Source: Haplomitrium mnioides
Taxonomy: Eukaryota; Marchantiophyta; Haplomitriopsida; Calobryales
Direction: 5' to 3'
DNA length: 21,846 nucleotides
Assembly: GCA_049999725.1 (NCBI GenBank)
Contig: JBNGIS010016917.1
Coordinates: 1-21,846 of the forward strand
The notes under the pieces were generated by a model, which saw nothing but the letters and a program-made list of their open reading frames with translations, had not been told where the DNA came from and searched no databases. A program made the translations under genes and the position numbers. Of this stretch, positions 1-8,457 are shown piece after piece; position 1 is the stretch's first letter; the number at the start of each line of letters is the position of its first letter.

Positions 1-25
1 GGGGAGTAGAGTTCCATGCTTCTTC

Positions 26-91
26 ATAATAAAATATAATAGAAATAAAATAAAATATAAATAAAATAAAATAAAATAAAATAAAATAAAG
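26..91. repeat. ATAAA-type simple repeat
   Basis: An almost uninterrupted run of ATAAA pentamers, with a few variant units (TATAA, GAAATA) at the left end. It is a simple sequence repeat with no coding content. It sits just left of a GC-richer block, so it may mark the edge of an inserted unit. Confidence 0.9.
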
Positions 92-545
92 TAATAACTA
101 CGAGCAGGGTTTATACACCTCGGACTCCTTCGGACAAGGGAAGTGGAGTCCTCTTCAAACCCTTCACCAACGGGGGAACACTCCCAGCCTACTCACTATG
201 ACAGAACAAATAACGACGAATGGCCAAGTAGCATAGTCCCGAGAGCAAAGAACAAAAGAAAACCGAACGACAATTCAACTCTGGGGAAAACAACACAAAG
301 GGAAAAATGCAGAGTAGGGGCAGGGTGGCTCACATGGCCCTGCTTCACGCCCTCCCTTCCTGGCCGCATTTCCGAGGTCACTCTCTCATTGCGCTCAATT
401 GGCCGGACTTCCAATGGAACCGCATAAAACCTATTTCCTCGTACTCCACCCCACTCCTTAACATGTTTTACTCTTTTTCACCCCTTTGTGCACCAGGTTT
501 ATCAGTCCTGGGCTCAAAGTGTTGCACTAGCCCAGGTTAGACACA
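92..545. other. GC-richer unassigned block, possibly LTR U3 or host promoter
   Basis: This block is visibly richer in G, C and CpG than the rest of the window. Its short open frames overlap on both strands and none resembles a known family. On the minus strand a TATA-like TATAAACC lies at 108-115, and a minus-strand LTR start is imaginable at about 545 (TGTGTC). A 7-bp inverted repeat (122-128 with 145-151) and an 8-bp one (507-514 with 529-536) are present. It could be the U3 of a minus-strand LTR whose remainder lies left of the window, or a host promoter fragment. I cannot decide between these. Confidence 0.35.
507..536. repeat. 8-bp inverted repeat (stem-loop)
   Basis: CCTGGGCT at 507-514 is matched exactly by AGCCCAGG at 529-536, with a 14-nt loop. 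It lies at the right edge of the GC-richer block, shortly before the copia Gag remnant begins. Confidence 0.6.
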
Positions 546-570
546 AAAAAACCCGAAAATCACAGGCCGA

Positions 571-745
571 CACAAAGATTTGCAGGATACAATCCTGAAA
601 GATGACTAATCTACCGTGCAAGAAAAGGCCCAAGCCTTAATACTAATCACGTATCATCTAGTGGAAGTGCTGAAAATACAATATCTGAATGAATATAATC
701 CTAGAGTTCTTTGGGATGCATTGAAACTTAGAAACAAAAGATATT
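571..745 (+). pseudogene. gag: copia Gag fragment
   Basis: Gag forms the particle that packages retrotransposon RNA in the cytoplasm. The frame opens around 571, crosses one stop at 610 and continues in the long frame that starts near 616. It shows the conserved copia Gag order: KAQALI, then YHL...LK..YL, then LWDALKLR. The N-terminal part and the whole C-terminal half, including the CCHC zinc knuckle, are missing. The frame runs without a break into pre-integrase sequence at about 745, so the junction looks like an internal deletion rather than a frameshift. Family assignment rests on motif recall, but the spacing fits well. Confidence 0.65.
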
Positions 746-1205
746 TCAAGTATGTTATACCTTCAGCATGTACAACCGCCACAATCACAGGTCAGAAGCA
801 AATCAAAGAAGGATACAACTATGCAATCGTCATATTCCCTCAAGGTACAATCCTTGAGATACCATCTGCCATATATGCACATGCAACCACTAAAAACCTT
901 ATTGGTTTTCGGGACATACAAGCTACTAAACTACATATTCATACCAGTAATCAAAATGATAAAGAAGTTCTACATTTTCTTTTGACCGATAAAGATAAAA
1001 TGCGAGTCAAAGAGACATTGTAGTCCCAACCACCGGGTCTACATGTCATGACCATACATGTACACTTTGTTCAATATAACACTAAAAATCCTAATGAATT
1101 ATAGCATACTAGATTAGTCCATCATGGTAACACTATTTATGATGAAATCCTTAAGGATTTAGTACAAATACCCCTATAGCTTGTTCCTTATTAATGAAAC
1201 AACCA
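746..1205 (+). pseudogene. pol: copia pre-integrase region and integrase zinc-finger start
   Basis: This is the stretch between protease and the integrase core in copia polyproteins. Visible landmarks are a TITG...KGYN motif, FPQGTILEIPSAIYA, NLIGFRDIQ, and later TRLVHHG, which matches the usual RLGHPG histidine motif of the integrase HHCC zinc-binding domain. The frame of the upstream Gag fragment continues to a TAG at 1021. It can be read on past further stops to about 1185, where a frameshift moves to the integrase frame. The protease active-site motif DSG is absent. Together with the next entry this forms the N-terminal half of a broken pol gene. Confidence 0.65.
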
Positions 1206-2048
1206 TGCATGACATGCTTTCAAGGCAAGTTCTCAACTCGTCCAACCATCAATAAAACAATACATAACATCCCTAAGTTTGTAGAGCAACTTAATGTAGA
1301 TGTTTGTGGTCCTATTGAACCACCGAGTGGACCATTTTGATTTTTCTTAGTCATAATAGACTCATCAACCAAATGGTTGCAAGTATCACTCATATCAATT
1401 AGAAGCCTAGTATTTCCAAGATTTTTGGTTAATATATTGAAACTACAAATGTAGTTTCCGAAAAATCCCATTAAGGTTCTCAGAGTTGATAGTGCAAGAA
1501 AAATTACGTCAAAAAATTTTAATGACTTTTGTACTATCTTTGGAATAGAAGCCCAACATTCTGTACCATATGTACATTTCCAAAATGGAATAGCTGAATA
1601 TATTATTAAGCAACTACAAACGATTGCTTGCTCTTTGTTGATGCATACAAAATTACCACCCCCCCCCCCCCTCCCCGCCCCAACAATATGAGGTCATGCA
1701 ATTTTACATGCAACTTCGTTACTTAAATACAGACCTTCATCCTTTAATGCTCTATCCCCTTGCTATTTAGCACTAGGAGTGCCTCCAAATAATTTCCCAT
1801 CTAAGAACTTTTGTATGTTAAGTCCTAGTACAAGTGTTGGGGGTCCCAAACACACTAAGATGGGCCCACAACATGAGGCAAGCATCCATGTCGGATTTGA
1901 TAGTCCATCAATCATCATCTTCTTAGAATATTCAACTCAAGACATATATAAAGCAAGATTTCGGGATTGTCACTTTTATGAGAATGTACAAATGAGTTTA
2001 GGCTCTAAGATACATCATGCTCACAAGGGTGTTTGTAGTTTATTATAG
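1206..2048 (+). pseudogene. pol: copia integrase, nearly full length, three in-frame stops
   Basis: Integrase inserts the retrotransposon cDNA into the host chromosome. One frame holds from 1206 to the stop at 2046-2048. It starts with the zinc-binding pair CMTC followed by FQGKFSTRP. The core follows with DVCGPIEPPSGPF (first Asp), VDSARKITS (second Asp) and QNGIAE (catalytic Glu), so all three acidic catalytic positions are kept. The C-terminal part has GGPKHTKMGPQ, VGFDSPSII and ARFRDCHF, typical of plant copia elements. Three internal stops interrupt it, after GPF, after KLQM and before GHAILH. A 13-C tract lies between core and C-terminus without changing frame. The usual post-integrase sequence continues weakly to about 2130. 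Confidence 0.85.
1659..1671. repeat. C13 homopolymer inside integrase frame
   Basis: Thirteen C in a row, followed by TCCCC and GCCCC, fall where copia integrases normally read KLP(T/S)xWGHA. The frame before and after the tract is the same. Length errors in sequencing are likely at such a tract. Confidence 0.9.
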
Positions 2049-2132
2049 CGTACAAATGCCACATTCCTCAATAATCCCCGCACCTAATAGCCAAAACAAG
2101 AAGTCCAACATATTTTACATTTACATCAGATC

Positions 2133-2142
2133 TAAGGGGAAG
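2133..2142 (+). other. copia polypurine tract
   Basis: TAAGGGGAAG lies directly before a TGTTGTAA sequence. A purine tract followed at once by TG is the standard arrangement at the start of a 3' LTR, where plus-strand DNA synthesis is primed. Confidence 0.6.
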
Positions 2143-2430
2143 TGTTGTAACTGATATGTTCAGTAACTATGGTTAGTTATAACCACTCCATATGAGGGAG
2201 AAGATAATACTTGTAACATATTATTGATATTGATCTATCGAAGGGAGTTATGAGAACACATTTTGTAGAACTAAGAATAAGATAAATTTCATAAAAATAG
2301 TCATTTTAGATAGATTGTCATTTTGGATTGTCATTTCTTGATCATTTGTGTTACCTAACCATCATTTGGGTCATTTAAAACCTTGTCTCATTAAGTGCTA
2401 GGTCATATAGGAAATTGTTTTCTTCTCATG
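2143..2430 (+). mobile_element. 3' LTR (partial) of the copia element
   Basis: The sequence starts with TGTTGTAACTG right after the polypurine tract. It is AT-rich and non-coding, with several short near-repeats of the form TTGTCATTT between about 2300 and 2350. No second copy exists in the window, so the right end is uncertain. I place it where minus-strand coding similarity of the neighbouring element begins. Confidence 0.5.
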
Positions 2431-2439
2431 TATTTTTTG

Positions 2440-3587
2440 AGGCTCTACTGCCTCACACACTACTTGCAATAAGTCTTCTAAGAATTTTGTTTATTCTCAC
2501 GCCACCAAATCACCTTTGTATGCTGCCAATTTCAATTGTAATAACTTGGCTTGCTCTTTTTAATTTTTCTTGCATCCCTTAAACGTTGCGCCAACTTCTT
2601 TAGATGGACTAATTTGTAACTAAACTGAGACATCTAGACTAGCACAATCTTGTGGCACTCACCAACCACCTTCAAGTAGACTTCAACCTCTTCTTTCTTT
2701 TTTTGGTTGTTGCTTGCTTTTCTTTGGTGCTACTCTCTTTTCTTGCTCTTAAACTAAGGCCAAATCTATCTGACTTTGCATCATTTTAAATGCTTTGATT
2801 CTCTACTGAGGCTTTGGAACTTCTGCAAGTCTTCTATTAAGCCCTCAATCTCATGCTCCATTATTGCTTTGTCTTTCTTGAACTCTTTGAGCTCTACCAC
2901 TTAGATGCTTATATGCATCTGCATCTCAAACATATCTTTATAGACTTTGTGCCTTGCATTTCCCAACAGTATATCTTAACAAAAAAAATTTCTCACCTCT
3001 TTGTTTTGCTTTTGATTGACTCTTTTGAAGAGCAACTCTACTCCTTTTCCTCTTCTTCCATTTAATTGTTGATCAAATTCAGCATAGGTTCCTTGACATC
3101 TTCCATTTCTACCTCTTGCTGCATTGTATGACCCCTTGGTATTGTTGGCATTGACACTTATACTTGCTCATATTTTGGCTCCTTCCTAAGTTTTCCAGCT
3201 TTGGCATTCATCTATTATGCTTGTTCCACCATCTAGTCCACCACATCCACTAGGTCAACTATTTTTTCCATCTTCTTTAACTTGGTCATAGGGATCATCT
3301 TCTTTATTAGTATGTGACACACCAAAGGTATCGATAAAGGCTCCTCCCCTTCATCACTTATTGGGATGACATTAGACAACCCAATTCCACCTCAAAATAC
3401 CATACTTGTTGTCTTCTTTATTTGAGAACATAGCCTTGACGCCCTTTCCTTGCTCTCCACCTCCAATGGGCCAATGGAAGGTATCATCTCTTACACTTTC
3501 CCTATTTGTGCTAGCTTGTCTAGCTCAAGCACAATCTCAATGGACATCTTGTCCATTTCTTTCTCCAATATTGTCTTCTCATATGCA
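2440..3587 (-). pseudogene. Unrecognised charged ORF, coiled-coil-like, frameshifted
   Basis: I do not recognise this protein. On the minus strand, open stretches in alternating frames give charged sequence of coding character, for example EKTILEKEMDKMSIEIVLEL near 3560-3500, KKMIPMTKLKKMEKIVDLVD near 3290-3230, and EFKKDKAIMEHEIEGLIEDL near 2880-2820. The last has the heptad look of a coiled coil. It continues in the same direction from the ORF at 3588-3995 and the Gag at 4126-5339, so it probably belongs to the same element, in the place where pol would be expected. Frameshifts and stops show it is no longer functional. A short plus-strand open frame at 2853-3065 is its shadow. Confidence 0.4.
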
Positions 3588-3995
3588 TTAATCACCTTCC
3601 TCTATTTGATAAGATGCAAAAAAAAATGGCTTGTACCAAGTTGCATTGGCCTCCTTGTCGAGCACTATTTTCATACACCTCTTGATCTTTTGAGCAATAT
3701 GGAGGTCAAGCTTATGTATGTGCCCCTTCAAGGTATTCACAAAGAGTGCCAACACTACATTGATCTTTTTCTTTGGCCACTCCTGCTCTAGCAATTTTCT
3801 AAGAGGGACGATGGTTGTCTCATTGACTACTATATATTACCCACACAAAAAGAATGTGACACCAATGTGATCATTTAGAATATTTGCCACATTGTACTTA
3901 GCAAATGTCTACATTGTTATCCCATCTTTGGTTTGCAAAGTTCTATAGGCTCTTCCTTTCATGTGCAAGTCATATGACCATTTCATGATTTTCAT
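3588..3995 (-). pseudogene. Unrecognised ORF downstream of Gag
   Basis: One minus-strand frame runs for about 136 codons from 3995 to a stop at 3588 with only two internal stops. Readable pieces include MKIMKWSYDLHMKGRAYRTL, FAKYNVANILNDHIGVTFF, NETTIVPLRKLLEQEWPKKK, then HIHKLDLHIAQKIKRCMK and KEANATWYKPFFF. None of the Ty3/gypsy protease, RT, RNase H or integrase motifs is present. The nearest impression is of plant transposon-associated accessory ORFs of unknown role, but that is only an impression. It follows Gag in the same direction and may be the second ORF of a non-autonomous element. Confidence 0.45.
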
Positions 3996-4125
3996 AGTTC
4001 AAATCTATAGTGGCATGCTGGATTAGGCTTGTTGACTTCCTTTAACTTTCTTCCCCTTCACTAGTGTTTTTTGCCTTCTCTCACTCCTCTTTTTTCCTTA
4101 CATTGGAAGTATTAGTGCTTTGCTC

Positions 4126-5339
4126 AAATTCCCAAGCAATGAGGCATTTCTCTAACTTGCTTCCTTTTATGGGCCAACATGCCTACTCTTTGATCCATTG
4201 AACTTCCTTCCACCTCACCATGGGGACCTTTTTCAACGTCACTCAAGGTGATGACTATCTCTTGCACTTGTTTTGTTGAGCTCCCTCCCACCTCACTGTG
4301 GGGAACCTTTTCAACATCAATCAAGGTGATGACCGTCTCTTCCAATTATTTCATTGAACTCCGTCCCACCTCACCATGGGGAACTTTTTCAATATCCATT
4401 GACGCAATGACCCTCTCTTGAGCTTGATTCACACCTCTCCATCCACCATTTTCATTTGCACCATTTTCTTGATTTGGGAAAATTTTAATGAAGTGTGCTC
4501 CTCTACATCCAAAACTTGTGATATGTTCCATGTTCTCTGACCACATTGGCCCTCCTCCATTAGGTCTAGGCCAATTTTCATACCTTCTCTTTAAAGCTTG
4601 CACAAGATTCAAACTCAACTTTTCTAGACGTTATGTCAATGTCAACACCTCATTCATGGGTGGCTTTGGAGCTTGTGGCAGAAGAGCCACTACATTTGCT
4701 ATGGGTTGCGCAGTCACCAGTAGCACAACAAGCTTCTCTTATTTCTCATCCTTGAATCTCTCTTCCATCCTTAAAGAAACTCGTAAAGACTCTGCTCGGG
4801 TAGTTGGCCTTTTGTATTTCACCTTTGCTTGAATTTCAAGTTTCAACCCTGAAATAAAATGCTTTACCAACACTTTTATAATTCCCACTATGAGAAATTT
4901 GAAATCCTCACCACTCTTTCTCAACAAATTTCCAAATTGAGTCTCTAAATACTCTACTCTCTCAGCATATGTACATACTTTTTCACTTTCTCTTTTCTTC
5001 AAGTGTGCTACCTCTTAAAGAAGTTTCTCATAGCTCTATGTTGGGAGAAATTCTTCCACCAAATCTTTCATCAAGCTAGCCAATGACTCAAGAATTTCTC
5101 TTTTTTGGTCTTTGTACCATCGAAGAGCCTCACGTTGAAGAAATTTGAGTAGCAACGCCAACCAATCATATGGTCGCTTCTTACTAATTCCAATGCAAGC
5201 ACACTTGAAATCTCATAGATAATCCTTCACATTTTCATCTTCTTTGCCATAGAAGATTGAAATCTTGCCCATCTTGATTGGATAGCTTGATGTTGTTCCT
5301 CGATCGACATCTCTTTCTTGCAACACCGACCATATCTAC
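4126..5339 (-). pseudogene. gag: Ty3/gypsy Gag with in-frame stops
   Basis: Gag builds the virus-like particle of the retrotransposon. A single minus-strand frame extends from 5339 to 4124 without frameshift. The likely start is the Met at 5272, giving about 382 codons with six internal stops. The N-terminal half follows the retrotransposon Gag pattern: ISIFYGKEDENVKDYL, then LQREALRWYKDQ, then KKRESEKVCTYAERVEYLE, then VLVKHFISGLKLEIQAKV. A degraded zinc-knuckle region (GCRGAHFIKIFPNQ near 4480) keeps the His but has lost most Cys. The C-terminus consists of a 26-residue unit repeated three times. The frame integrity suggests a fairly recent loss of function. At least one stop (in the repeat) is a CAA-to-TAA change relative to its sister unit. 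Confidence 0.75.
4200..4433 (-). repeat. 78-bp tandem repeat, three units, in frame with Gag
   Basis: Units start at 4200, 4278 and 4356. The anchor CACCTCAC(C/T)(A/G)TGGGG recurs at 4211, 4289 and 4367, exactly 78 bp apart. 78 bp equals 26 codons, so Gag stays in frame. Each unit encodes a variant of a DxEKxPHxEVxxSS motif. A partial unit may precede 4200. Confidence 0.85.
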
Positions 5340-5831
5340 CACAAGATAAAAAAATATACCTCACAAATAGCTTGGATTAGAATCGAGAAAACAAGTGGAT
5401 TTGAATCTACCAAAATTTTCTCCATTATTTTGCCTCCAAATTGTTCCACCAATCTCTGCCGATTATGCATTTTAGCCACGATAAACACTCATACCACAAT
5501 AGTCATTTCTTAATCATCTATTGAGACCATTGAGAATTTTCTCCTTGATTTGACAAAATTATTGCTCATGATCTAAGATCCAAACCCACTCCGTTGGAGT
5601 GTACAATCATTGATACAATGGTGTTGCCAAATAAGCAAAACCACTTATCAAGAACAAGTAATAGCTCACTAAATTGATGAATCTCTCTAACTCAATGTTG
5701 TTGCGTGCGGCGGTGAACTATCAATCCTCCATACAATTTCAAAAATTCTTGGCCACTTTCTCGTCATGTCTTTGCTTGACATTCAACATGATGAAGATCG
5801 ATCGCCACCTTCTTTCCCTCTCATTAATGAG
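5340..5831 (-). other. Untranslated leader between primer-binding site and Gag
   Basis: About 490 bp separate the candidate primer-binding site from the Gag frame. Stops occur in all minus-strand frames. Its length is normal for a gypsy leader that carries packaging signals. No other feature was recognised. Confidence 0.4.
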
Positions 5832-5849
5832 GTCCTAACAATGGAACCA
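5832..5849 (-). other. Candidate primer-binding site, tRNA-Asp type, degraded
   Basis: On the minus strand TGGTTCCATTGTTAGGAC follows four T after the LTR end at 5854. It matches 10 of 18 positions of TGGCGCCGTTGCCGGGGA, the complement of the plant tRNA-Asp 3' end used by Athila/Tat-type gypsy elements. Six of the eight differences are C-to-T or G-to-A transitions, as expected from decay of methylated sites. The position between LTR and leader supports the call. The match itself is modest. Confidence 0.45.
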
Positions 5850-5853
5850 AAAA

Positions 5854-6900
5854 TGTGAAGCTAGAGGCTACGTCAGTTTCTCCTCATATGACTTTGATGT
5901 TGAGTACACATTGAACATGAATGGTGGGTTGAAGTGTGGCTCCAATCATCAAGACATAACAAATTCTACAAAGCCTACAAAGTGTAAGTACTCAATACAC
6001 AATATATTGGAAATCCTCAACTCTTTACTTCAAATATAATCACACAAAACACTCTTGCTCTTACCCTTCTAACTGTGAACACACTCCTCACTCTATGAAA
6101 CCCATTCCTTAAGTGCTTGCCCTCCAATGAGTCTTCAAAGTAGCTTCTCCAAAAGCTCCTTCAAGCACTTATCCAAAGGTCTCTTACAACTCCCAAGTCT
6201 CAAGTCTCAAGAATGAAAAGTCCAAGATCAAGCCCCTCTCCTCTCTCCTCCTCCTTCTTATATACTAGTCTAGATAATTACTAGGAGTAAAGCTAGATAC
6301 TCTTGCACCTTAGGTAAAGAGTATATGGTGATTATCTATCTAATTATTAAATCCTAAAAGTGCTTGTAAAGTATCTCCACCTTTTGTTTTCTTCTTCAAG
6401 AAAAAGCTTCTCATTTGGAGCTTCTATTGTCAAAAAAATCTCAAGAATTGATCCAATACTTTTATGCCTTTTACTTGTCTCTAAAAACAATTCCTAAGAT
6501 GACATTTGAGATTCTTTCAAAGAATAAGTCAACAACAAATTGACTTCTCTCCTCTTTAGTCTATTTTAGAAGAATCTCTATAAAATTCTTAACACTAGTT
6601 CAATTTGTATGTACTACACCTTGTTGAAAATCTTGTAAAATAAGTTTTTTACTTATCTAGTAATATTTTTATTTTCTATTGCTTAAATACTCTCTAGTTT
6701 GACTTTTCTGCAAAGCACTTTTGTAACTTTGAACGGTTATAACTTTCAATTTACAAGAGTTGTTTCGTTTCTGTAAATTTCTACTAGTTACTTGAGCACT
6801 ATAATATGCTCCTATAAAATATTAGCTTCTAAAAATTTCTAATAAGAACACCATTTACTCTGTACTCAAATCTGCACATATTGAAGAAAATCGATTAAAT
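5854..6900 (-). mobile_element. 5' LTR of the minus-strand gag element
   Basis: Read on the minus strand, the LTR ends in CA at 5854 just before the primer-binding site. A TATA box lies at 6257-6264, giving about 400 bp of R plus U5 and an AT-rich U3 to the right. The U3 limit is a guess at about 6900, where plus-strand coding-like sequence begins soon after. No second copy of this LTR is in the window, so the 3' LTR is either deleted or was lost near the copia LTR at about 2430. Confidence 0.5.
6257..6264 (-). promoter_or_regulatory. LTR TATA box
   Basis: TATATAAG on the minus strand, followed downstream by a GA-rich stretch. Its position inside the LTR fits a U3 promoter with transcription starting near 6230. 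Confidence 0.5.
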
Positions 6901-7037
6901 CTAAGTTTCCACTAATAACTTTTAAATCTTCTCTCTACTTCATCACAATGCATCCCATTCCATGAAAGTGTTCTAAGCCCATTAGAATTCTCACAAAACC
7001 ATCCTATGCCTTCACAAGGCAGATGGAGCTCTAAACA

Positions 7038-8457
7038 TGGTGGGAAAGAAGTCTTGGGCAATGCCTTTGAGGTTTCCAAGGAGGAGAGAAGAAGGTGTGA
7101 GAAGTATTTTCGAAGCGTCTTATTTGAAGCCATAGAAGAGGGCTTAGATAGAAATAAATGAAACCTGGATTTCAAAGATGCATCATAATCTTGTGTTTGT
7201 ACCAAGAGGAGAAGGATCCCTTGTTTATCCCATAGCCTATAGAAAGTAAAGGGAAACTTAGGCAGTATCTATGATCGATTTGGAGCAAAAGATACGAGAG
7301 ACAATTGGGAAGAGATCCTCAATAAAATTGATGAAGACCAAGGAACACTAAGAAGGGCAACAAAAAGGATGGGAAAGCTTGCATCTATGATGGCCAAAGA
7401 GAATGAGGCACCAAATGAGGATGAAGATGTGGACGTGGTTAATGATGTAAATGAAGTAATAGAAGAGTTGATTTTGGAAGCAATCTTTCCATGTCAGAAG
7501 GAGCTTGAAGATGAGTATGCTGAAATACAAAAGAGCCCAAAATAGAGTCCAAATAAGATTTATCCAATAAGAAGAATTTGGAAGCAATGCCTTTTTGGGA
7601 GGAAGGTAGTAGAGGATCTGATATCGTATTGTTCCTTCGATAGTCCACTTTCAGTCTAGGATAAAAGAAAGAAGGTGATGAAGGAGCTTAAGATAGAGTT
7701 GGAAAGCAACAATTGGGAGAGCTCTACCATTGGATGAAAGCAGGTTGGAGAACGCCATCCTGGAGGAAAGACCCACCATCAAAATGCTTCATAAAGACAT
7801 GACTTTGGCACAACAACAAGAGACCAAGGCAGTAGAGGAGATAGCCCAAGTTGCAAGTTTAAAGAGTAGAATTGTTGCTCTTGAGACCTTATTGGACAAA
7901 CGGAAGGAGACATTAAAAGTGGAGCAACAAAAAAAAAAAACCAAGTTTGCTAAGTGGTTGAAGGAAGATCAAGAGCGGATCCAACATGTTGAGAAGGAAA
8001 GAGAAAAAACATAGTGCAAACTCATTTATAGGAGTGATTTGATAAACCAATTCCAGATCCACCTATAGTCATTTAAGAAGAAGGAGGAAGACTAGGTGCA
8101 ATTGTATCAAAAAATGCAGCAATCAAAGGTGGAGAAAACCAAAAAAAGGGCTCCTCTTCTCCAATACTGTTTGAGTAGCAGACTTTATTGGAGAAGGCAA
8201 AACATGAATATTCAAAAGATTTATTGAGGGCAACCTGTGAGACCACAAGGCTAGAACAAATGTAGGTGAAGGTTCAACAAGTGAGGACAGAGACCTTAGA
8301 TCAAGTAGATCTAAGTTTGCAGAGACTTATCTATGATATCGACGAGGCCAATCAAGAGATAGCTCATGTGAGAGATGAGATGGTGGTGTTGGAGGAGATG
8401 AGATTCAATGAAGTAGCTTACGATATATTTGGAGCAAAAGTGTTGGAGGATCCATAA
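7038..8457 (+). pseudogene. Charged coiled-coil ORF remnants, unknown function
   Basis: I do not recognise the product. Four plus-strand open stretches in shifting frames give highly charged, helix-prone protein: EVSKEERRRCEKYFRSVLFE near 7080-7130; SIYDRFGAKDTRDNWEEILN from 7264, open to a stop at 7542 and readable on to 7735; then ETKAVEEIAQVASLKSRIVA in the frame of 7730-8014; and DEANQEIAHVRDEMVVLEEM in the frame of 8266-8457. Long Lys/Glu/Gln/Leu runs suggest a coiled coil. Stops and at least three frameshifts make it non-functional. No reverse transcriptase, transposase or nucleotide-binding motif is seen. In this setting it is most likely an accessory ORF of a retrotransposon, but a decayed host coiled-coil gene cannot be excluded. 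Confidence 0.4.

Larger units (their letters stand above)
571..2430 (+). mobile_element. Internally deleted Ty1/copia retrotransposon
   Basis: A single plus-strand copia remnant can be followed from Gag through the pre-integrase region and integrase to a polypurine tract and a 3' LTR start. The domain order matches copia, with integrase before RT, but two large pieces are gone. Gag joins directly to the pre-integrase region, losing the zinc knuckle and protease. The segment just after integrase joins the polypurine tract, losing RT and RNase H. No 5' LTR or primer-binding site is recognisable to the left. The element is therefore a non-autonomous deletion derivative or a decayed copy. The right end of the LTR is approximate. 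Confidence 0.75.

Noticed and set aside
143-540. Overlapping ORFs of 70-94 codons on both strands
   Set aside because: Open frames on both strands in a GC-richer block are expected by chance. Composition is low-complexity and no motif is seen.
3406-3791. Plus-strand ORFs of 61 and 113 codons
   Set aside because: They are antisense to the better supported minus-strand frame with charged, protein-like composition.
5600-5640. Alternative primer-binding site (TTGGCAACACCATTG on the minus strand)
   Set aside because: It lies about 230 bp from the LTR end, too far for a primer-binding site, and matches plant tRNA 3' ends less well in context than the candidate at 5832-5849.
6912-7205. 97-codon minus-strand ORF
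   Set aside because: The plus strand of the same stretch gives the helical charged sequence that continues into the coiled-coil remnant, so the minus frame is likely its shadow.
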